A stretch of 64,000 nt of DNA from contig NZ_JAFBBV010000001.1 of the NCBI RefSeq assembly GCF_016907365.1, positions 1-64,000 on the forward strand. The letters run 5' to 3'. Shown here piece after piece: positions 37,569 through 45,414 of this stretch. The translations under genes were made by a program, and so were the position numbers. The DNA comes from Oerskovia paurometabola (GTDB lineage Bacteria; Actinomycetota; Actinomycetes; Actinomycetales; Cellulomonadaceae). Below the pieces are notes generated by a model, which was given only the letters and a program-made list of their open reading frames with translations, ran no database searches and had not been told where the DNA came from. Position 1 is the stretch's first letter. Each line of letters opens with the position of its first letter.

Positions 37569-38708
37569 ATGTTTCTCGCGTGGCGCGAGCTGTCGTTCGC
37601 GCGCTCACGATTCGCCCTGATGGGAGGGGTCGTCGCGCTCGTGTCCGTGCTCGTCGTCCTCCTGTCGGGCCTGTCCTCGGGACTCGTCAACGACGGTGTG
37701 TCAGGCCTCAAGAAGCTGCCCGTGACGGCCTTCGCGTTCGGCGCGGACACGTCCGTCGACTCGGCGTTCTCCCGCAGCACGGTCGACCGCGAGCAGGCCG
37801 AACGCTGGGCCGCCCGCGACGACGTCGCCGACGCAGCGCTGTTCGGCAACCAGCTCGTCAACGCCGAGGGCCCCGGCGGCGAGGCCGTCGACCTGGCACT
37901 CTTCGGCGTCGAGCCGGGGTCGTTCGTCGCTCCGTCCGCGACCGACCTGTCCGGCGGCGAGATCCTCGGGGACCCGCACGGGATCGTCGTCAGCGAGACG
38001 GTGACCGAGCTCGGTCTCGGCGTCGGGGACACCGTGACGGTCGAACGGCTGGGCACCGAGCTCACGATCGTCGGCGTGCTCGACGGTCAGCACACGTTCG
38101 GGCACGTCGACGTCGCCTACGTGCCGCTCACGACGTGGCAAGAGATCCACGCGGGCGCGGCCGACGGGTCCGAGGTGCGGCCCGAGGCGTACGACGAGGC
38201 GACCGCTGTCGCGCTCGCCGCCGTCGACGGAGCCGACCTCGACCTCGCGGCCGGTGACGCGGCCGCCGGCACCACGGCCGTGTCCCTCACCGAGTCCTTC
38301 GACGGGTCGCCGGGCTATGCGGCCGAGACGCTCACTCTCAACCTCATCCAGGTCTTCCTCTACGCGATCTCGGCGCTCGTCGTCGGTGCGTTCTTCACGG
38401 TCTGGACCATCCAGCGCAAGCACGAGATCGCGGTCGCACGTGCCATGGGTGCCTCGACGTCGTACCTCGTGCGCGACGCCCTCGGCCAGGCGGCGGTGCT
38501 CCTCGTGGTGTCCACCGCGGTCGGCATGGGCGCCGGGATCGGCTTCGGCGCGCTGCTCACGTCGACCCCCATGCCGTTCGCCCTCGAAGCCGGACCGCTC
38601 GCGCTCGCTGCGGTCCTGCTCGTCGGGCTCGGCCTCGCGGGCGCCGCCGCGTCGGTGGGCCGCATCGCCCGCGTCGACCCCCTCACCGCTCTCGGAGGAC
38701 AACGATGA
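37569..38708 (+). CDS. MacB/FtsX-type ABC transporter permease
   Basis: A 379-residue permease with one N-terminal membrane helix (about 17-37, GGVVALVSVLVVLLSGL), a large extracytoplasmic MacB-like domain (about 45-255) and three C-terminal helices (about 258-285, 305-335 and 345-368) forming the FtsX core. These transporters often release lipoproteins, peptides or signals rather than pump small molecules. AAGGAG lies before the ATG. Its stop overlaps the ATPase start (ATGA). The TetR gene just downstream is a candidate regulator. Confidence 0.9.
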   Translation: MFLAWRELSFARSRFALMGGVVALVSVLVVLLSGLSSGLVNDGVSGLKKLPVTAFAFGADTSVDSAFSRSTVDREQAERWAARDDVADAALFGNQLVNAEGPGGEAVDLALFGVEPGSFVAPSATDLSGGEILGDPHGIVVSETVTELGLGVGDTVTVERLGTELTIVGVLDGQHTFGHVDVAYVPLTTWQEIHAGAADGSEVRPEAYDEATAVALAAVDGADLDLAAGDAAAGTTAVSLTESFDGSPGYAAETLTLNLIQVFLYAISALVVGAFFTVWTIQRKHEIAVARAMGASTSYLVRDALGQAAVLLVVSTAVGMGAGIGFGALLTSTPMPFALEAGPLALAAVLLVGLGLAGAAASVGRIARVDPLTALGGQR

Positions 38709-39415
38709 CCCGCCCAGCCCCCCAGCTCGCGACCACCCCGACGCCCACCCGCGCCGGGCTCGAGCTCGACGACGTCTTCCTGACCCTCGGCGACGGCGAC
38801 TCGACAGTGACCGCGCTCGACCACGTGCACCTCACGGTCGCGCCGGGCGAGCTGCTCGCGGTCGTGGGTCCGTCCGGAGCAGGGAAGTCCAGCCTCCTGG
38901 CGGTCGCCGGGGCGCTGACCCGCCCCTCGTCGGGCACGGTCCGCATCGACGGCGCCGACGTCTCGTCGCTCACCGGGGCACACCAGGCCGCGCTGCGGCG
39001 CGAGCGGATCGGCTTCGTGTTCCAGTCCGGCAACCTCCTGCCCGCGCTGACGGCCCTCGACCAGCTGCGGTTCGCGCTGCACGTCGTCGGTGCGAAGGGC
39101 AGGGGCCGGGACCCCCTGACGCTGCTCGAGCAGGTCGGCATGGGCCACAAGGCCGACCGGCGACCGCACGAGCTCTCGGGCGGCGAGCGCCAGCGCGTCG
39201 GTATCGCCCGAGCTCTCGTCACCGCTCCCGCGCTGCTCCTCGTCGACGAGCCCACGGCGGCCCTCGACCGCGCGCGCAGCCACGAGGTCGTCCGGCTGCT
39301 CGCGGCGGAGACGCACGAGCACGGCGTCGCGACGGTCATGGTGACCCACGACCACGACGTGCTCGAGCACTGCGACCGTGTCGTGCAGATGGAGGATGGG
39401 AGACTGAGCGCTTGA
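38705..39415 (+). CDS. MacB/LolD-type ABC transporter ATP-binding protein
   Basis: A 236-residue ATPase partner of the permease. Walker A GPSGAGKSS is at about 57-65, the Q-loop is IGFVFQSGNLLPALTALD, the signature is LSGGERQRVGIARAL, Walker B is LLLVDEPTAALD and the switch is VTHDH. The 15-residue Pro/Thr-rich N-terminal tail is not part of the domain. It overlaps the permease stop codon by four bases, and a terminator follows immediately. Confidence 0.93.
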   Translation: MTRPAPQLATTPTPTRAGLELDDVFLTLGDGDSTVTALDHVHLTVAPGELLAVVGPSGAGKSSLLAVAGALTRPSSGTVRIDGADVSSLTGAHQAALRRERIGFVFQSGNLLPALTALDQLRFALHVVGAKGRGRDPLTLLEQVGMGHKADRRPHELSGGERQRVGIARALVTAPALLLVDEPTAALDRARSHEVVRLLAAETHEHGVATVMVTHDHDVLEHCDRVVQMEDGRLSA

Positions 39416-39420
39416 TCCAC

Positions 39421-39450
39421 GTCTCCCTGCCCCGGGCGGGGCAGGGAGAC
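39421..39450 (+). terminator. Terminator between the ABC pair and the TetR gene
   Basis: GTCTCCCTGCCCC (39421-39433) and GGGGCAGGGAGAC (39438-39450) form a perfect 13-bp stem with a four-base loop. Confidence 0.8.
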
Positions 39451-39466
39451 CGTCCTGAGGAGAACC

Positions 39467-40078
39467 GTGCCCCGCATCAGCGCCCCGACCGTCGCCGAGC
39501 ACCGCGCGGCGCAGATGCGAGTGCTCCTCGATGCCGCACGGTCGATCCTGGCCGAGACGGGGCGCCCGCCCACGTTCGCAGCGCTCGCCGAGCGTGCGGG
39601 CCTCGCCCGACCGAGCGTCTACCAGTACTTCCGCTCTGCGGACGACCTGCTGCTCGCCATGGTCGAGGACGTCTTCCCACGGTGGTCCGCCACGGTCGCG
39701 CGGGCCATGGACGCGGCTCCTGACGATCGTGCCCGAGTGGTCGCCTACCTCCGCGCGAACCTCGAGCTCGTCGCCCAGGGCGAGCACGCCCTCGCGACGG
39801 CCTTGGCGACCGTCGGGCCGCCGAGCGCCGTGATGGACGGCTCCCGGGCCATGCACGACGAGCTCGTGCGACCCCTCGGTGATGCGTTGCGAGCGCTCGG
39901 GAGCCGCGACGTCGAGCGTTCGGCGGAGCTGATCAACGCGATCGTGAACTCCGCCTCACGCATGATCGAGTCCGGCGCCCCCCTCGACGACGTCTGGGGC
40001 AGCGTCGAGGAGCTCGTCTCCCCGTTCCTGGACCGCCTGGTCGAGGGACGGCACGGCGACGTTCACGGCCGCAGGTAG
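39467..40078 (+). CDS. TetR-family transcriptional regulator
   Basis: A 203-residue repressor-type protein with an N-terminal helix-turn-helix (about 15-62: LDAARSILAETG, then FAALAERAGLARPSVYQYFRSADDLL) and a helical ligand domain. The start is GTG at 39467 with GAGGAG 5 nt upstream. It is 51 bp downstream of the ABC pair and likely controls it, with partial readthrough past the hairpin possible. Its last 16 bases overlap the convergent Lrp-type gene. Confidence 0.9.
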   Translation: MPRISAPTVAEHRAAQMRVLLDAARSILAETGRPPTFAALAERAGLARPSVYQYFRSADDLLLAMVEDVFPRWSATVARAMDAAPDDRARVVAYLRANLELVAQGEHALATALATVGPPSAVMDGSRAMHDELVRPLGDALRALGSRDVERSAELINAIVNSASRMIESGAPLDDVWGSVEELVSPFLDRLVEGRHGDVHGRR

Positions 40079-40545
40079 TCGAAGATCAGTGTCGTGCTCG
40101 TGCCCGCGACCTCGGGGCGGACGCTGAGCGTGCTCGCGACGAGGTCCCGCAGCACGGTCGAGTCGCGCACCGCGACGTGCACCATGAAGTCCCGGTCGCC
40201 CGTCACGAAGTAGATGCCCTCGACGTTGGGCAGCCCTGCGAGGTAGTCGCGGAACGCCGTGAGGCCCGACCGGGCGTGCGAGTGCAGGCGCACCGCGATG
40301 AGCGCCTGGAGGCTCCGGCCCATGGCCGCCGGGTCGATCTCGGTGCGGAAGCCCTGGATGACACCGCGCTCCTGGAGCGAGCGGATGCGCGTGTGGCACG
40401 TCGACGGCGCGATCCCGACGGCGTCCGCGACGGCCTTGTTGGTGGCCCGCGCGTCGGCGTCGAGGACGGCGAGGATGCGGCGGTCGGTCTCGTCGAGCAC
40501 GGCCGCCTGGACCTGCGTCGACCCGGCCCGAAGATCGTTCGGCAT
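40063..40545 (-). CDS. Lrp/AsnC-family transcriptional regulator
   Basis: A 160-residue feast/famine regulator: winged helix at about 16-62 (LDETDRRILAVLDADARATNKAVADAVGIAPSTCHTRIRSL region) and a C-terminal RAM ligand domain (about 80-158) with the GDRDFMVHVAVRD core. It likely binds an amino acid and controls itself and the divergent amino-acid oxidase gene. Direct repeats of GAAGATCGTTCGGC overlap its first codons and promoter region. The ATG at 40545 fits the family. Confidence 0.93.
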   Translation of the reverse strand: MPNDLRAGSTQVQAAVLDETDRRILAVLDADARATNKAVADAVGIAPSTCHTRIRSLQERGVIQGFRTEIDPAAMGRSLQALIAVRLHSHARSGLTAFRDYLAGLPNVEGIYFVTGDRDFMVHVAVRDSTVLRDLVASTLSVRPEVAGTSTTLIFDYLRP

Positions 40546-40640
40546 GGTCCCCCACTCTCGTCATCCTGGAGAAGATCGTTCGGCCAGGCACCCTTCTCAC
40601 GAAGAACATGTCAGCCTGCTTGAACCCTACCGAAGATCCC
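40530..40640. promoter_or_regulatory. Repeated Lrp-type sites between lrp-like gene and oxidase
   Basis: GAAGATCGTTCGGC occurs at 40530-40543 and 40571-40584; shorter relatives GAAGAACATG (40601-40610) and GAAGATCCC (40632-40640) follow. The start-to-start spacings are 41, 30 and 31 bp, close to whole helical turns. This fits cooperative binding of an Lrp octamer, inferred from the family. Confidence 0.55.
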
Positions 40641-40735
40641 TCCACCATGGGGGTGAGGCGCAACCCGTCTCCCACGACCCGGCCTCAGCATCCTCGAGGC
40701 CGGGTCGACAACGTCTCAGGGCAAAGGAGCCCCCG

Positions 40736-42073
40736 ATGACCACCCCGTCACGCACCACCCCTGGTTCCCCCGCCCCCCGCACCGCGGTCGTCGTCGGCGC
40801 AGGCATGGTGGGTCTCGCGACCGCCTGGCACCTGCAGCGCCGCGGCGTCGAGGTCACGGTCCTCGACCGCGAGGGGGTCGCCGCAGGTTCCTCGTGGGGC
40901 AACGCCGGCTGGCTCACGCCCGGCATGGCCATGCCCCTGGCCGACCCGACGCTGTGGACCTACGCCCCCAAGGCGCTGCTCGACCCGGCCGCGCCCCTGC
41001 ACGTCCCGGCCCGGCTCGACCCGCGCCTGTGGTCCTTCCTCGCCCGGTTCGCGACCCACGCGACCCAGCGCGCGTGGGACCGCGCGATGGCCGCGCTCAC
41101 CCCGATCGACCGGCTCGCGCTCGACGCGTTCGACGAGCTCGCCGCGCACGGCGTCGCGGCCCGCTCGACCCCCGGACCGTTCGTCATCGGCTTCGAGGAC
41201 GAGAGGCAGGCCGCGCCGTTCCTCCACGAGATCGCCCAGGTCGAAGCCGCGGGGCAGGTGGTCCCGCTGCGCCGCATCGACCGGCCCGACGGCGCCGCTC
41301 GCCCCTCCGGCGCGTCGCACCCGGGCGACGGTCGAGCGCCCGAGGTGCGCGACGCCGTCGGGCGGCCTGCACAGCTCACCGACCGCGTGCGCGCCGTCTA
41401 CGCGCTGGAGGGCCAGCGGTTCATCGAGCCCGGACCGTTCGTCGGCGCGCTGGGCGACGCGGTCCGCGCGCGCGGCGGACGCATCCTGACCGGCGCGACC
41501 GTCACGGGCCTGCGCGCCCAGGAGGGGCGCGGCGTGCAGGTGCTCGTCGACGGGCAGGAGCCCGTGGTCGCCGACGTCGCGGTCCTCGCGACCGGCGCGT
41601 GGCTGCCCGGGCTCGCGAAGCCGCTCGGGGTGCGGACGCTCGTCCAGGCCGGGCGCGGCTACTCGTTCACCGTCAAGACCGACGTGCCCGTCGAGCAGCC
41701 GATCTACCTGCCGGCGCGCCGCGTCGCGTGCACTCCCTACCAGGGGCGGTTCCGCATCGCGGGGACCATGGAGTTCCGCGGCCCCGACGAGCCGTTCCAG
41801 CCGCGCCGCATCGACGCGATCCTCGCGTCCGTGCGCGACCTGTTCCAGGGCGTCGACCTCGACGACCGGCACGACGAGTGGGTCGGCTCCCGGCCCGTGA
41901 CCCCCGACGGGCTGCCGCTCGTCGGGGCCACGCGGGCGCCCGGCGTGTACGTCGCGGGAGGGCACGGGATGTGGGGCATCGTCCTCGGCCCCGCGACGGG
42001 CAGGCTGCTCGCCGAGCAGATCATGACCGGGACCGCGCCGCCGGAGATCAGGCCGTTCGACCCGCTGCGGTGA
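40736..42073 (+). CDS. DadA-like D-amino-acid dehydrogenase/oxidase (FAD)
   Basis: A 445-residue FAD-dependent oxidoreductase of the DAO/DadA family, which deaminates D-amino acids or related amines and passes electrons to quinones or oxygen. The FAD loop VVVGAGMVGLATAWHL is at about 18-33, followed by the LDREGVAAGSSWGNAGWLTPG substrate-entry motif. The C-terminal second FAD contact is VGSRPVTPDGLPLVG then GVYVAGGHGMWGIVLGPATG. AAGGAG lies upstream of the ATG at 40736. Its divergent Lrp-type neighbour suggests amino-acid-responsive control. The exact substrate is unknown. Confidence 0.9.
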   Translation: MTTPSRTTPGSPAPRTAVVVGAGMVGLATAWHLQRRGVEVTVLDREGVAAGSSWGNAGWLTPGMAMPLADPTLWTYAPKALLDPAAPLHVPARLDPRLWSFLARFATHATQRAWDRAMAALTPIDRLALDAFDELAAHGVAARSTPGPFVIGFEDERQAAPFLHEIAQVEAAGQVVPLRRIDRPDGAARPSGASHPGDGRAPEVRDAVGRPAQLTDRVRAVYALEGQRFIEPGPFVGALGDAVRARGGRILTGATVTGLRAQEGRGVQVLVDGQEPVVADVAVLATGAWLPGLAKPLGVRTLVQAGRGYSFTVKTDVPVEQPIYLPARRVACTPYQGRFRIAGTMEFRGPDEPFQPRRIDAILASVRDLFQGVDLDDRHDEWVGSRPVTPDGLPLVGATRAPGVYVAGGHGMWGIVLGPATGRLLAEQIMTGTAPPEIRPFDPLR

Positions 42074-42078
42074 TAGCC

Positions 42079-42140
42079 GCCGAGAAGTGAGCAGATGCCC
42101 CTGAATCGCTCGGATCAGGGGCATCTGCTCACTTCTCGGC
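42079..42140. terminator. 26-bp perfect palindrome, first of an identical pair
   Basis: Arms 42079-42104 and 42115-42140 begin GCCGAGAAGTGAGCAGATGC and are fully complementary; the loop is 10 nt. It lies between the oxidase and the convergent MerR gene and overlaps the latter's last codons. The same arm occurs at 44472-44533 with a different loop. Confidence 0.85.
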
Positions 42141-42518
42141 GAGAGCGGCCGCCGGTGCCGCGTCCGCGCGGATGCGCTCGAGGTAGTCGGCGATCGCGTC
42201 CCGGTTCCTCGTGAGGGTGTCGATGCGCTCGGTCATCCGCCCCAGCTCGGTCTCGAGCAGCGCGATCTTGTCCGGGTAGGCGTTGTGCAGGTGGATCTCG
42301 CGGGGCTGGTTGAGGCACGGCAGCAGCTCGGCGATGATCCGGGTCGGGAAGCCGACCTCGAGCAGGCCCCGGATCTGGAGCACCCGGTCGACGAGGTGCT
42401 CGCCGTACTCGCGGTAGCCGTTCTCCTCGCGCTGCGGGGTCAGGAGGCCCTGCTCCTCGTAGTACCGGAGCAGCCGGGTGGCCGTGCCGGTGCGGCGGGA
42501 CAGCTCGCCGATGCGCAT
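42129..42518 (-). CDS. MerR-family transcriptional regulator
   Basis: A 129-residue MerR protein: winged helix-turn-helix (1-70, MRIGELSRRTGTATRLLRYYEEQGLL and the GYREYGEHLVDRV wing) followed by an antiparallel coiled-coil dimer helix (about 78-118). There is a single cysteine at about 69 (LLPCLNQ) and no metal-binding cysteine cluster, so a metal sensor is unlikely. It is divergent from the MFS exporter and probably controls it. Its stop lies inside the shared palindrome. Confidence 0.9.
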   Translation of the reverse strand: MRIGELSRRTGTATRLLRYYEEQGLLTPQREENGYREYGEHLVDRVLQIRGLLEVGFPTRIIAELLPCLNQPREIHLHNAYPDKIALLETELGRMTERIDTLTRNRDAIADYLERIRADAAPAAALAEK

Positions 42519-42545
42519 GCGCTACGCCTCTCTCGCGGGTCGGGC

Positions 42546-42584
42546 TTGACCTTCACATCCATGTCAGACATTCATGCTAACCCT
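42546..42584 (+). promoter_or_regulatory. MerR-type promoter/operator of the exporter gene
   Basis: A TTGACC -35 (42546-42551) and a CATGCT -10 candidate (42573-42578) enclose a perfect dyad ATGTC-A-GACAT (42561-42571). The long spacer (about 20-21 nt) with a central dyad is typical of MerR activation. The -10 ends 6 nt before the ATG at 42585, so the message may be leaderless. Confidence 0.5.
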
Positions 42585-43925
42585 ATGACCACCTGCACCG
42601 CTCCGACCGAGTCGTCGACCGACGCTCCCCCGACGCTCGCGGCACCCGCCGCACCCGTACCGCCCCCGGCGCCCCACCAGGCGACCACGCACCCCGACCG
42701 GACGGGCGCACCCACGGACGCTCCGCCGTCGGGCCCGCGCTTTCCCCTGCTGCCACTGCTCGCCCTGGCCGCGACCGGGTTCGTCACGCTCCTCACCGAG
42801 GTGCTGCCCGCGGGCGTGCTGCCCGCGCTCAGCGCCGACCTCGGGGTCTCCGCGAGCGCCGCCGGGCAGACCGTCACGGTCTTCGCGATCGGCGCGATCG
42901 TGGCCGCGATCCCCCTCAGCCGCGCCACGGCCCGCTGGCCCCGGCGCCGCCTCCTGCTCACGACGATCGCGGGGTTCGCGGTGGCCAACACCGTGACCGC
43001 CGTGTCGTCGAGCTACGCCCTCACGCTCGGCGCGCGCTTCGCGGCCGGGCTCGTCGCCGGGCTGACCTGGGCGCTCCTCGCGGGGTACGCACGGCGCCTC
43101 GCCGCGCCGGAGCAGGCCGGGCGAGCCCTCGCGATCGCGATGGGCGGCGCACCGCTCGCGCTGGCCCTCGGCGTCCCGGCCGGGACCGCGCTGGGCGCGA
43201 CCGTCGGGTGGCGCTGGGCGTTCGGCGCCATGACGATCCTCAGCCTCGGGCTGGCGGCATGGGTGCGCTGGGGCGTGCGGGACTTCCCGGGCGAGCCGCG
43301 CGGGACGCAGGTGCCGATCGGGCGGGCGCTGCGGCTGCCCGGCGTCGCGCCGATCGTGCTCGTGACGGGCATGACGGTCCTCGCCTACAACGTGTTCTCG
43401 ACGTACGTCGCGGTGTTCCTCGAGGACGTCGGGCTCGGTGCGCAGACCGGTGTGCTGCTCGCGGTGCTCGGCGCGACGTCGTTCGCGAGCCTCGTCGTGA
43501 TCGGTGCCCTGATCGACACGCACCTGCGCGTCATGACGGTCCTCGCCGCGACACTCCTGGGGGTCGCGGGCCTGACGCTCGCGGTCGCGGCAGGCTCCCC
43601 CGTCGCGGTCTACGCCGCGGTCGCCGCGCTGGGCTTCGCGTTCGGCGGCAGCGGGACCCTGTTCCAGACGGCGCTCGCGCGAGCAGCGGGTCCTGCGGCC
43701 GACGTCGCGCAGTCCGCGTTCGTCACCTCGTGGAACGGGGCGCTCGCGCTCGGCGGGATCGTGGGCGGCGTCGTGCTGGGTGCGGGCGGGTCCGGCGCGC
43801 TGCCGTGGGCGACGGTCGCGCTCGCGGTACCCGTCGTGGGGATCGTGCTCGGGGCGCGGCAGCATGCGTTCCCGGGGGTGCGAGGCGCACGGCGGGGCGT
43901 GACACGCGAGTCGGCCCGCGGTTGA
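42585..43925 (+). CDS. MFS drug-type exporter
   Basis: A 446-residue major facilitator protein with 12 predicted membrane helices. After a Pro/Thr-rich N-terminal tail of about 50 residues, the first helix carries LAATGFVTLLTEVLPAGVLPAL, as in Cmx/AraJ-type sugar and chloramphenicol exporters. Motif C-like GGAPLALALGVPAGTALGATVGWRWAF appears in helix 5. It is likely a proton antiporter for drugs or sugars. Control by the divergent MerR protein is suggested by the spacer dyad. The ATG at 42585 has no Shine-Dalgarno. Confidence 0.9.
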   Translation: MTTCTAPTESSTDAPPTLAAPAAPVPPPAPHQATTHPDRTGAPTDAPPSGPRFPLLPLLALAATGFVTLLTEVLPAGVLPALSADLGVSASAAGQTVTVFAIGAIVAAIPLSRATARWPRRRLLLTTIAGFAVANTVTAVSSSYALTLGARFAAGLVAGLTWALLAGYARRLAAPEQAGRALAIAMGGAPLALALGVPAGTALGATVGWRWAFGAMTILSLGLAAWVRWGVRDFPGEPRGTQVPIGRALRLPGVAPIVLVTGMTVLAYNVFSTYVAVFLEDVGLGAQTGVLLAVLGATSFASLVVIGALIDTHLRVMTVLAATLLGVAGLTLAVAAGSPVAVYAAVAALGFAFGGSGTLFQTALARAAGPAADVAQSAFVTSWNGALALGGIVGGVVLGAGGSGALPWATVALAVPVVGIVLGARQHAFPGVRGARRGVTRESARG

Positions 43926-43931
43926 CCCCGC

Positions 43932-43990
43932 TCGAGATCGGGCTCGTCGTCGCCGGATCACCCGGTCGCACGACAACGGGCCCGATCTCG
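43932..43990 (+). terminator. Terminator of the MFS exporter gene
   Basis: CGAGATCGGG (43932-43941) pairs with CCCGATCTCG (43981-43990); the interior has a further CGTCGT/ACGAC pairing. Confidence 0.55.
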
Positions 43991-44057
43991 CGGTGCAAGC
44001 ACCGGGGGCGTCACGACACAGTCAGGGTGAGAGCGTCAGACACACTGAGGGGGACCG

Positions 44058-44453
44058 ATGCACCGACCGACCCGGCACGCGCTGCCCGCCACCCTCCTCG
44101 GGCTCGCCCTCGCACCCCTGCTGGCAACCGGTTGCTCAGGGCCGACGACTCCCGTCGAGAGCCCGACCCCGGTCGCTTCGTCCCCGGAGACGCCCCCGCA
44201 GCGAGGCATCCCGTACAGCCTCCACACCCACTGCGGCATCGACGAGCTCACCTACGAGGGCCTCTGGTACCAGCGTGTCGACGGTCCGCTCGACACCGGC
44301 GGCGGCGACCCTCCCCGCGACTGGGACAGCCCGTTCCACAAGGGCTGGCTGCTCGTCGAGGGAGACCGTGCCACGTTCACCGACGACGAGAGGAACGAGG
44401 TGGTCTTCGAGGTACGCGAGGGCGCGACCGCACCGATCAACGCCTGCGCCTGA
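44058..44453 (+). CDS. Predicted lipoprotein of unknown function
   Basis: A 131-residue secreted protein with a lipoprotein signal peptide: Arg at 3 and 6, a hydrophobic stretch at about 9-22, and LATGC with the modified cysteine at 26. A Pro/Thr/Ser-rich linker (27-48) leads to a domain of about 80 residues beginning SLHTHCGIDELTYEGLWYQR and ending FEVREGATAPINACA. The two cysteines at about 59 and 130 could form a disulfide. GAGGGGG precedes the ATG. I do not recognise the domain beyond similar actinobacterial lipoproteins. Confidence 0.8.
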   Translation: MHRPTRHALPATLLGLALAPLLATGCSGPTTPVESPTPVASSPETPPQRGIPYSLHTHCGIDELTYEGLWYQRVDGPLDTGGGDPPRDWDSPFHKGWLLVEGDRATFTDDERNEVVFEVREGATAPINACA

Positions 44454-44471
44454 CCCGGTGAGCTCGAGCAC

Positions 44472-44533
44472 GCCGAGAAGTGAGCAGATGCCCCTGATCC
44501 GGGGAGATCAGGGGCATCTGCTCACTTCTCGGC
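44472..44533. terminator. 28-bp perfect palindrome, second of an identical pair
   Basis: Arms 44472-44499 and 44506-44533 are fully complementary with a six-base loop; the first 26 bases equal the arm at 42079-42104. It lies between the lipoprotein gene and the convergent aldo/keto reductase gene. Confidence 0.85.
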
Positions 44534-44548
44534 GGCGGGTGCCGCAGC

Positions 44549-45388
44549 TCAGCCGTTGAACGCGTCCGGGTCCGGCCCGATCCGGCCGTCGGCCCGGTCG
44601 AGCCCGTCGATCGCCGCGACCTGCTCGGCCGACAGCTCGAAGCCCAGCACGTCGAGGTTCGACGCGATGCGCTCGGGGGTCACCGACTTGGGGATCGCGA
44701 CGGTCCCGGCCTGCAGGTGCCAGCGGAGCACGACCTGCGCGGGCGTCACGTCGTGCGCGCCGGCGATCGCACCCAGGACCGGGTCGCCCAGCACGGTCCC
44801 CTGGCCCAGCGGGCTCCACGCCTCGGTCACGATCCCGAGCTCGCGGTGGTGCTCGCGCAGGGCACGCTGGGCGAACGCCGGGTGCAGCTCGACCTGGTTC
44901 ACGGCCGGCGTCACACCCGTGGCCGCGACGACCGCGTCGAGGTGCTCGGCCGTGAAGTTCGAGACGCCGATCTCCCGGACGAGTCCCGCGTCGCGCAGCG
45001 CGACGAGCTCCTCCCACGCCTCGACGAAGCGGCCCGCCCCGGGCACGGGCCAGTGGATCAGGTACAGGTCGAGGCGGTCGAGCCCGAGCCGCTCGAGGCT
45101 CTGCTCGAACGCGGGACGCACGGCCTCGCGCGCCATCGCGTCGATCCACAGCTTGCTCGTCACGAACACCTCGTCGCGCGGCAGGCCCGCAGCCGCGATG
45201 CCCGCGCCGACCCCCTTCTCGTTGCCGTAGGCGGCAGCCGTGTCGATGCTGCGGTACCCGGCGTCGAGGGCGAGCGAGACGACGTGGGCGGCCTCGCCGT
45301 CGGGCACCTGGAAGACGCCGAAGCCGAGCTGCGGGATGCTCGTCCCGCCGCGCAGAGCGACCGCGGGGACGGTGGTGGTGCTGGTCAT
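44549..45388 (-). CDS. Aldo/keto reductase
   Basis: A 279-residue (beta/alpha)8-barrel NADPH reductase. The catalytic tetrad is visible as D49 and Y54 (DTAAAYGNE), K79 (VTSKLW) and the histidine of LYLIHWP; the NADPH site IPKSVTPERIASNLDVL is near 225-241. It resembles 2,5-diketo-D-gluconate reductase-type enzymes, which reduce small carbonyls. AGGAGG lies 6 nt before the ATG at 45388. It follows the MFS gene by 26 bp on the same strand, so the two form an operon likely controlled by the divergent MarR protein. Confidence 0.93.
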   Translation of the reverse strand: MTSTTTVPAVALRGGTSIPQLGFGVFQVPDGEAAHVVSLALDAGYRSIDTAAAYGNEKGVGAGIAAAGLPRDEVFVTSKLWIDAMAREAVRPAFEQSLERLGLDRLDLYLIHWPVPGAGRFVEAWEELVALRDAGLVREIGVSNFTAEHLDAVVAATGVTPAVNQVELHPAFAQRALREHHRELGIVTEAWSPLGQGTVLGDPVLGAIAGAHDVTPAQVVLRWHLQAGTVAIPKSVTPERIASNLDVLGFELSAEQVAAIDGLDRADGRIGPDPDAFNG

Positions 45389-45414
45389 GGTTCCTCCTGA
45401 GGGTGGTAGGTGAG

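Noticed and set aside
39416-40078. TetR gene as part of the ABC transporter transcript
   Set aside because: A perfect 13-bp hairpin separates them and the TetR gene has its own ribosome-binding site; co-transcription is possible only by readthrough, so it is not claimed.
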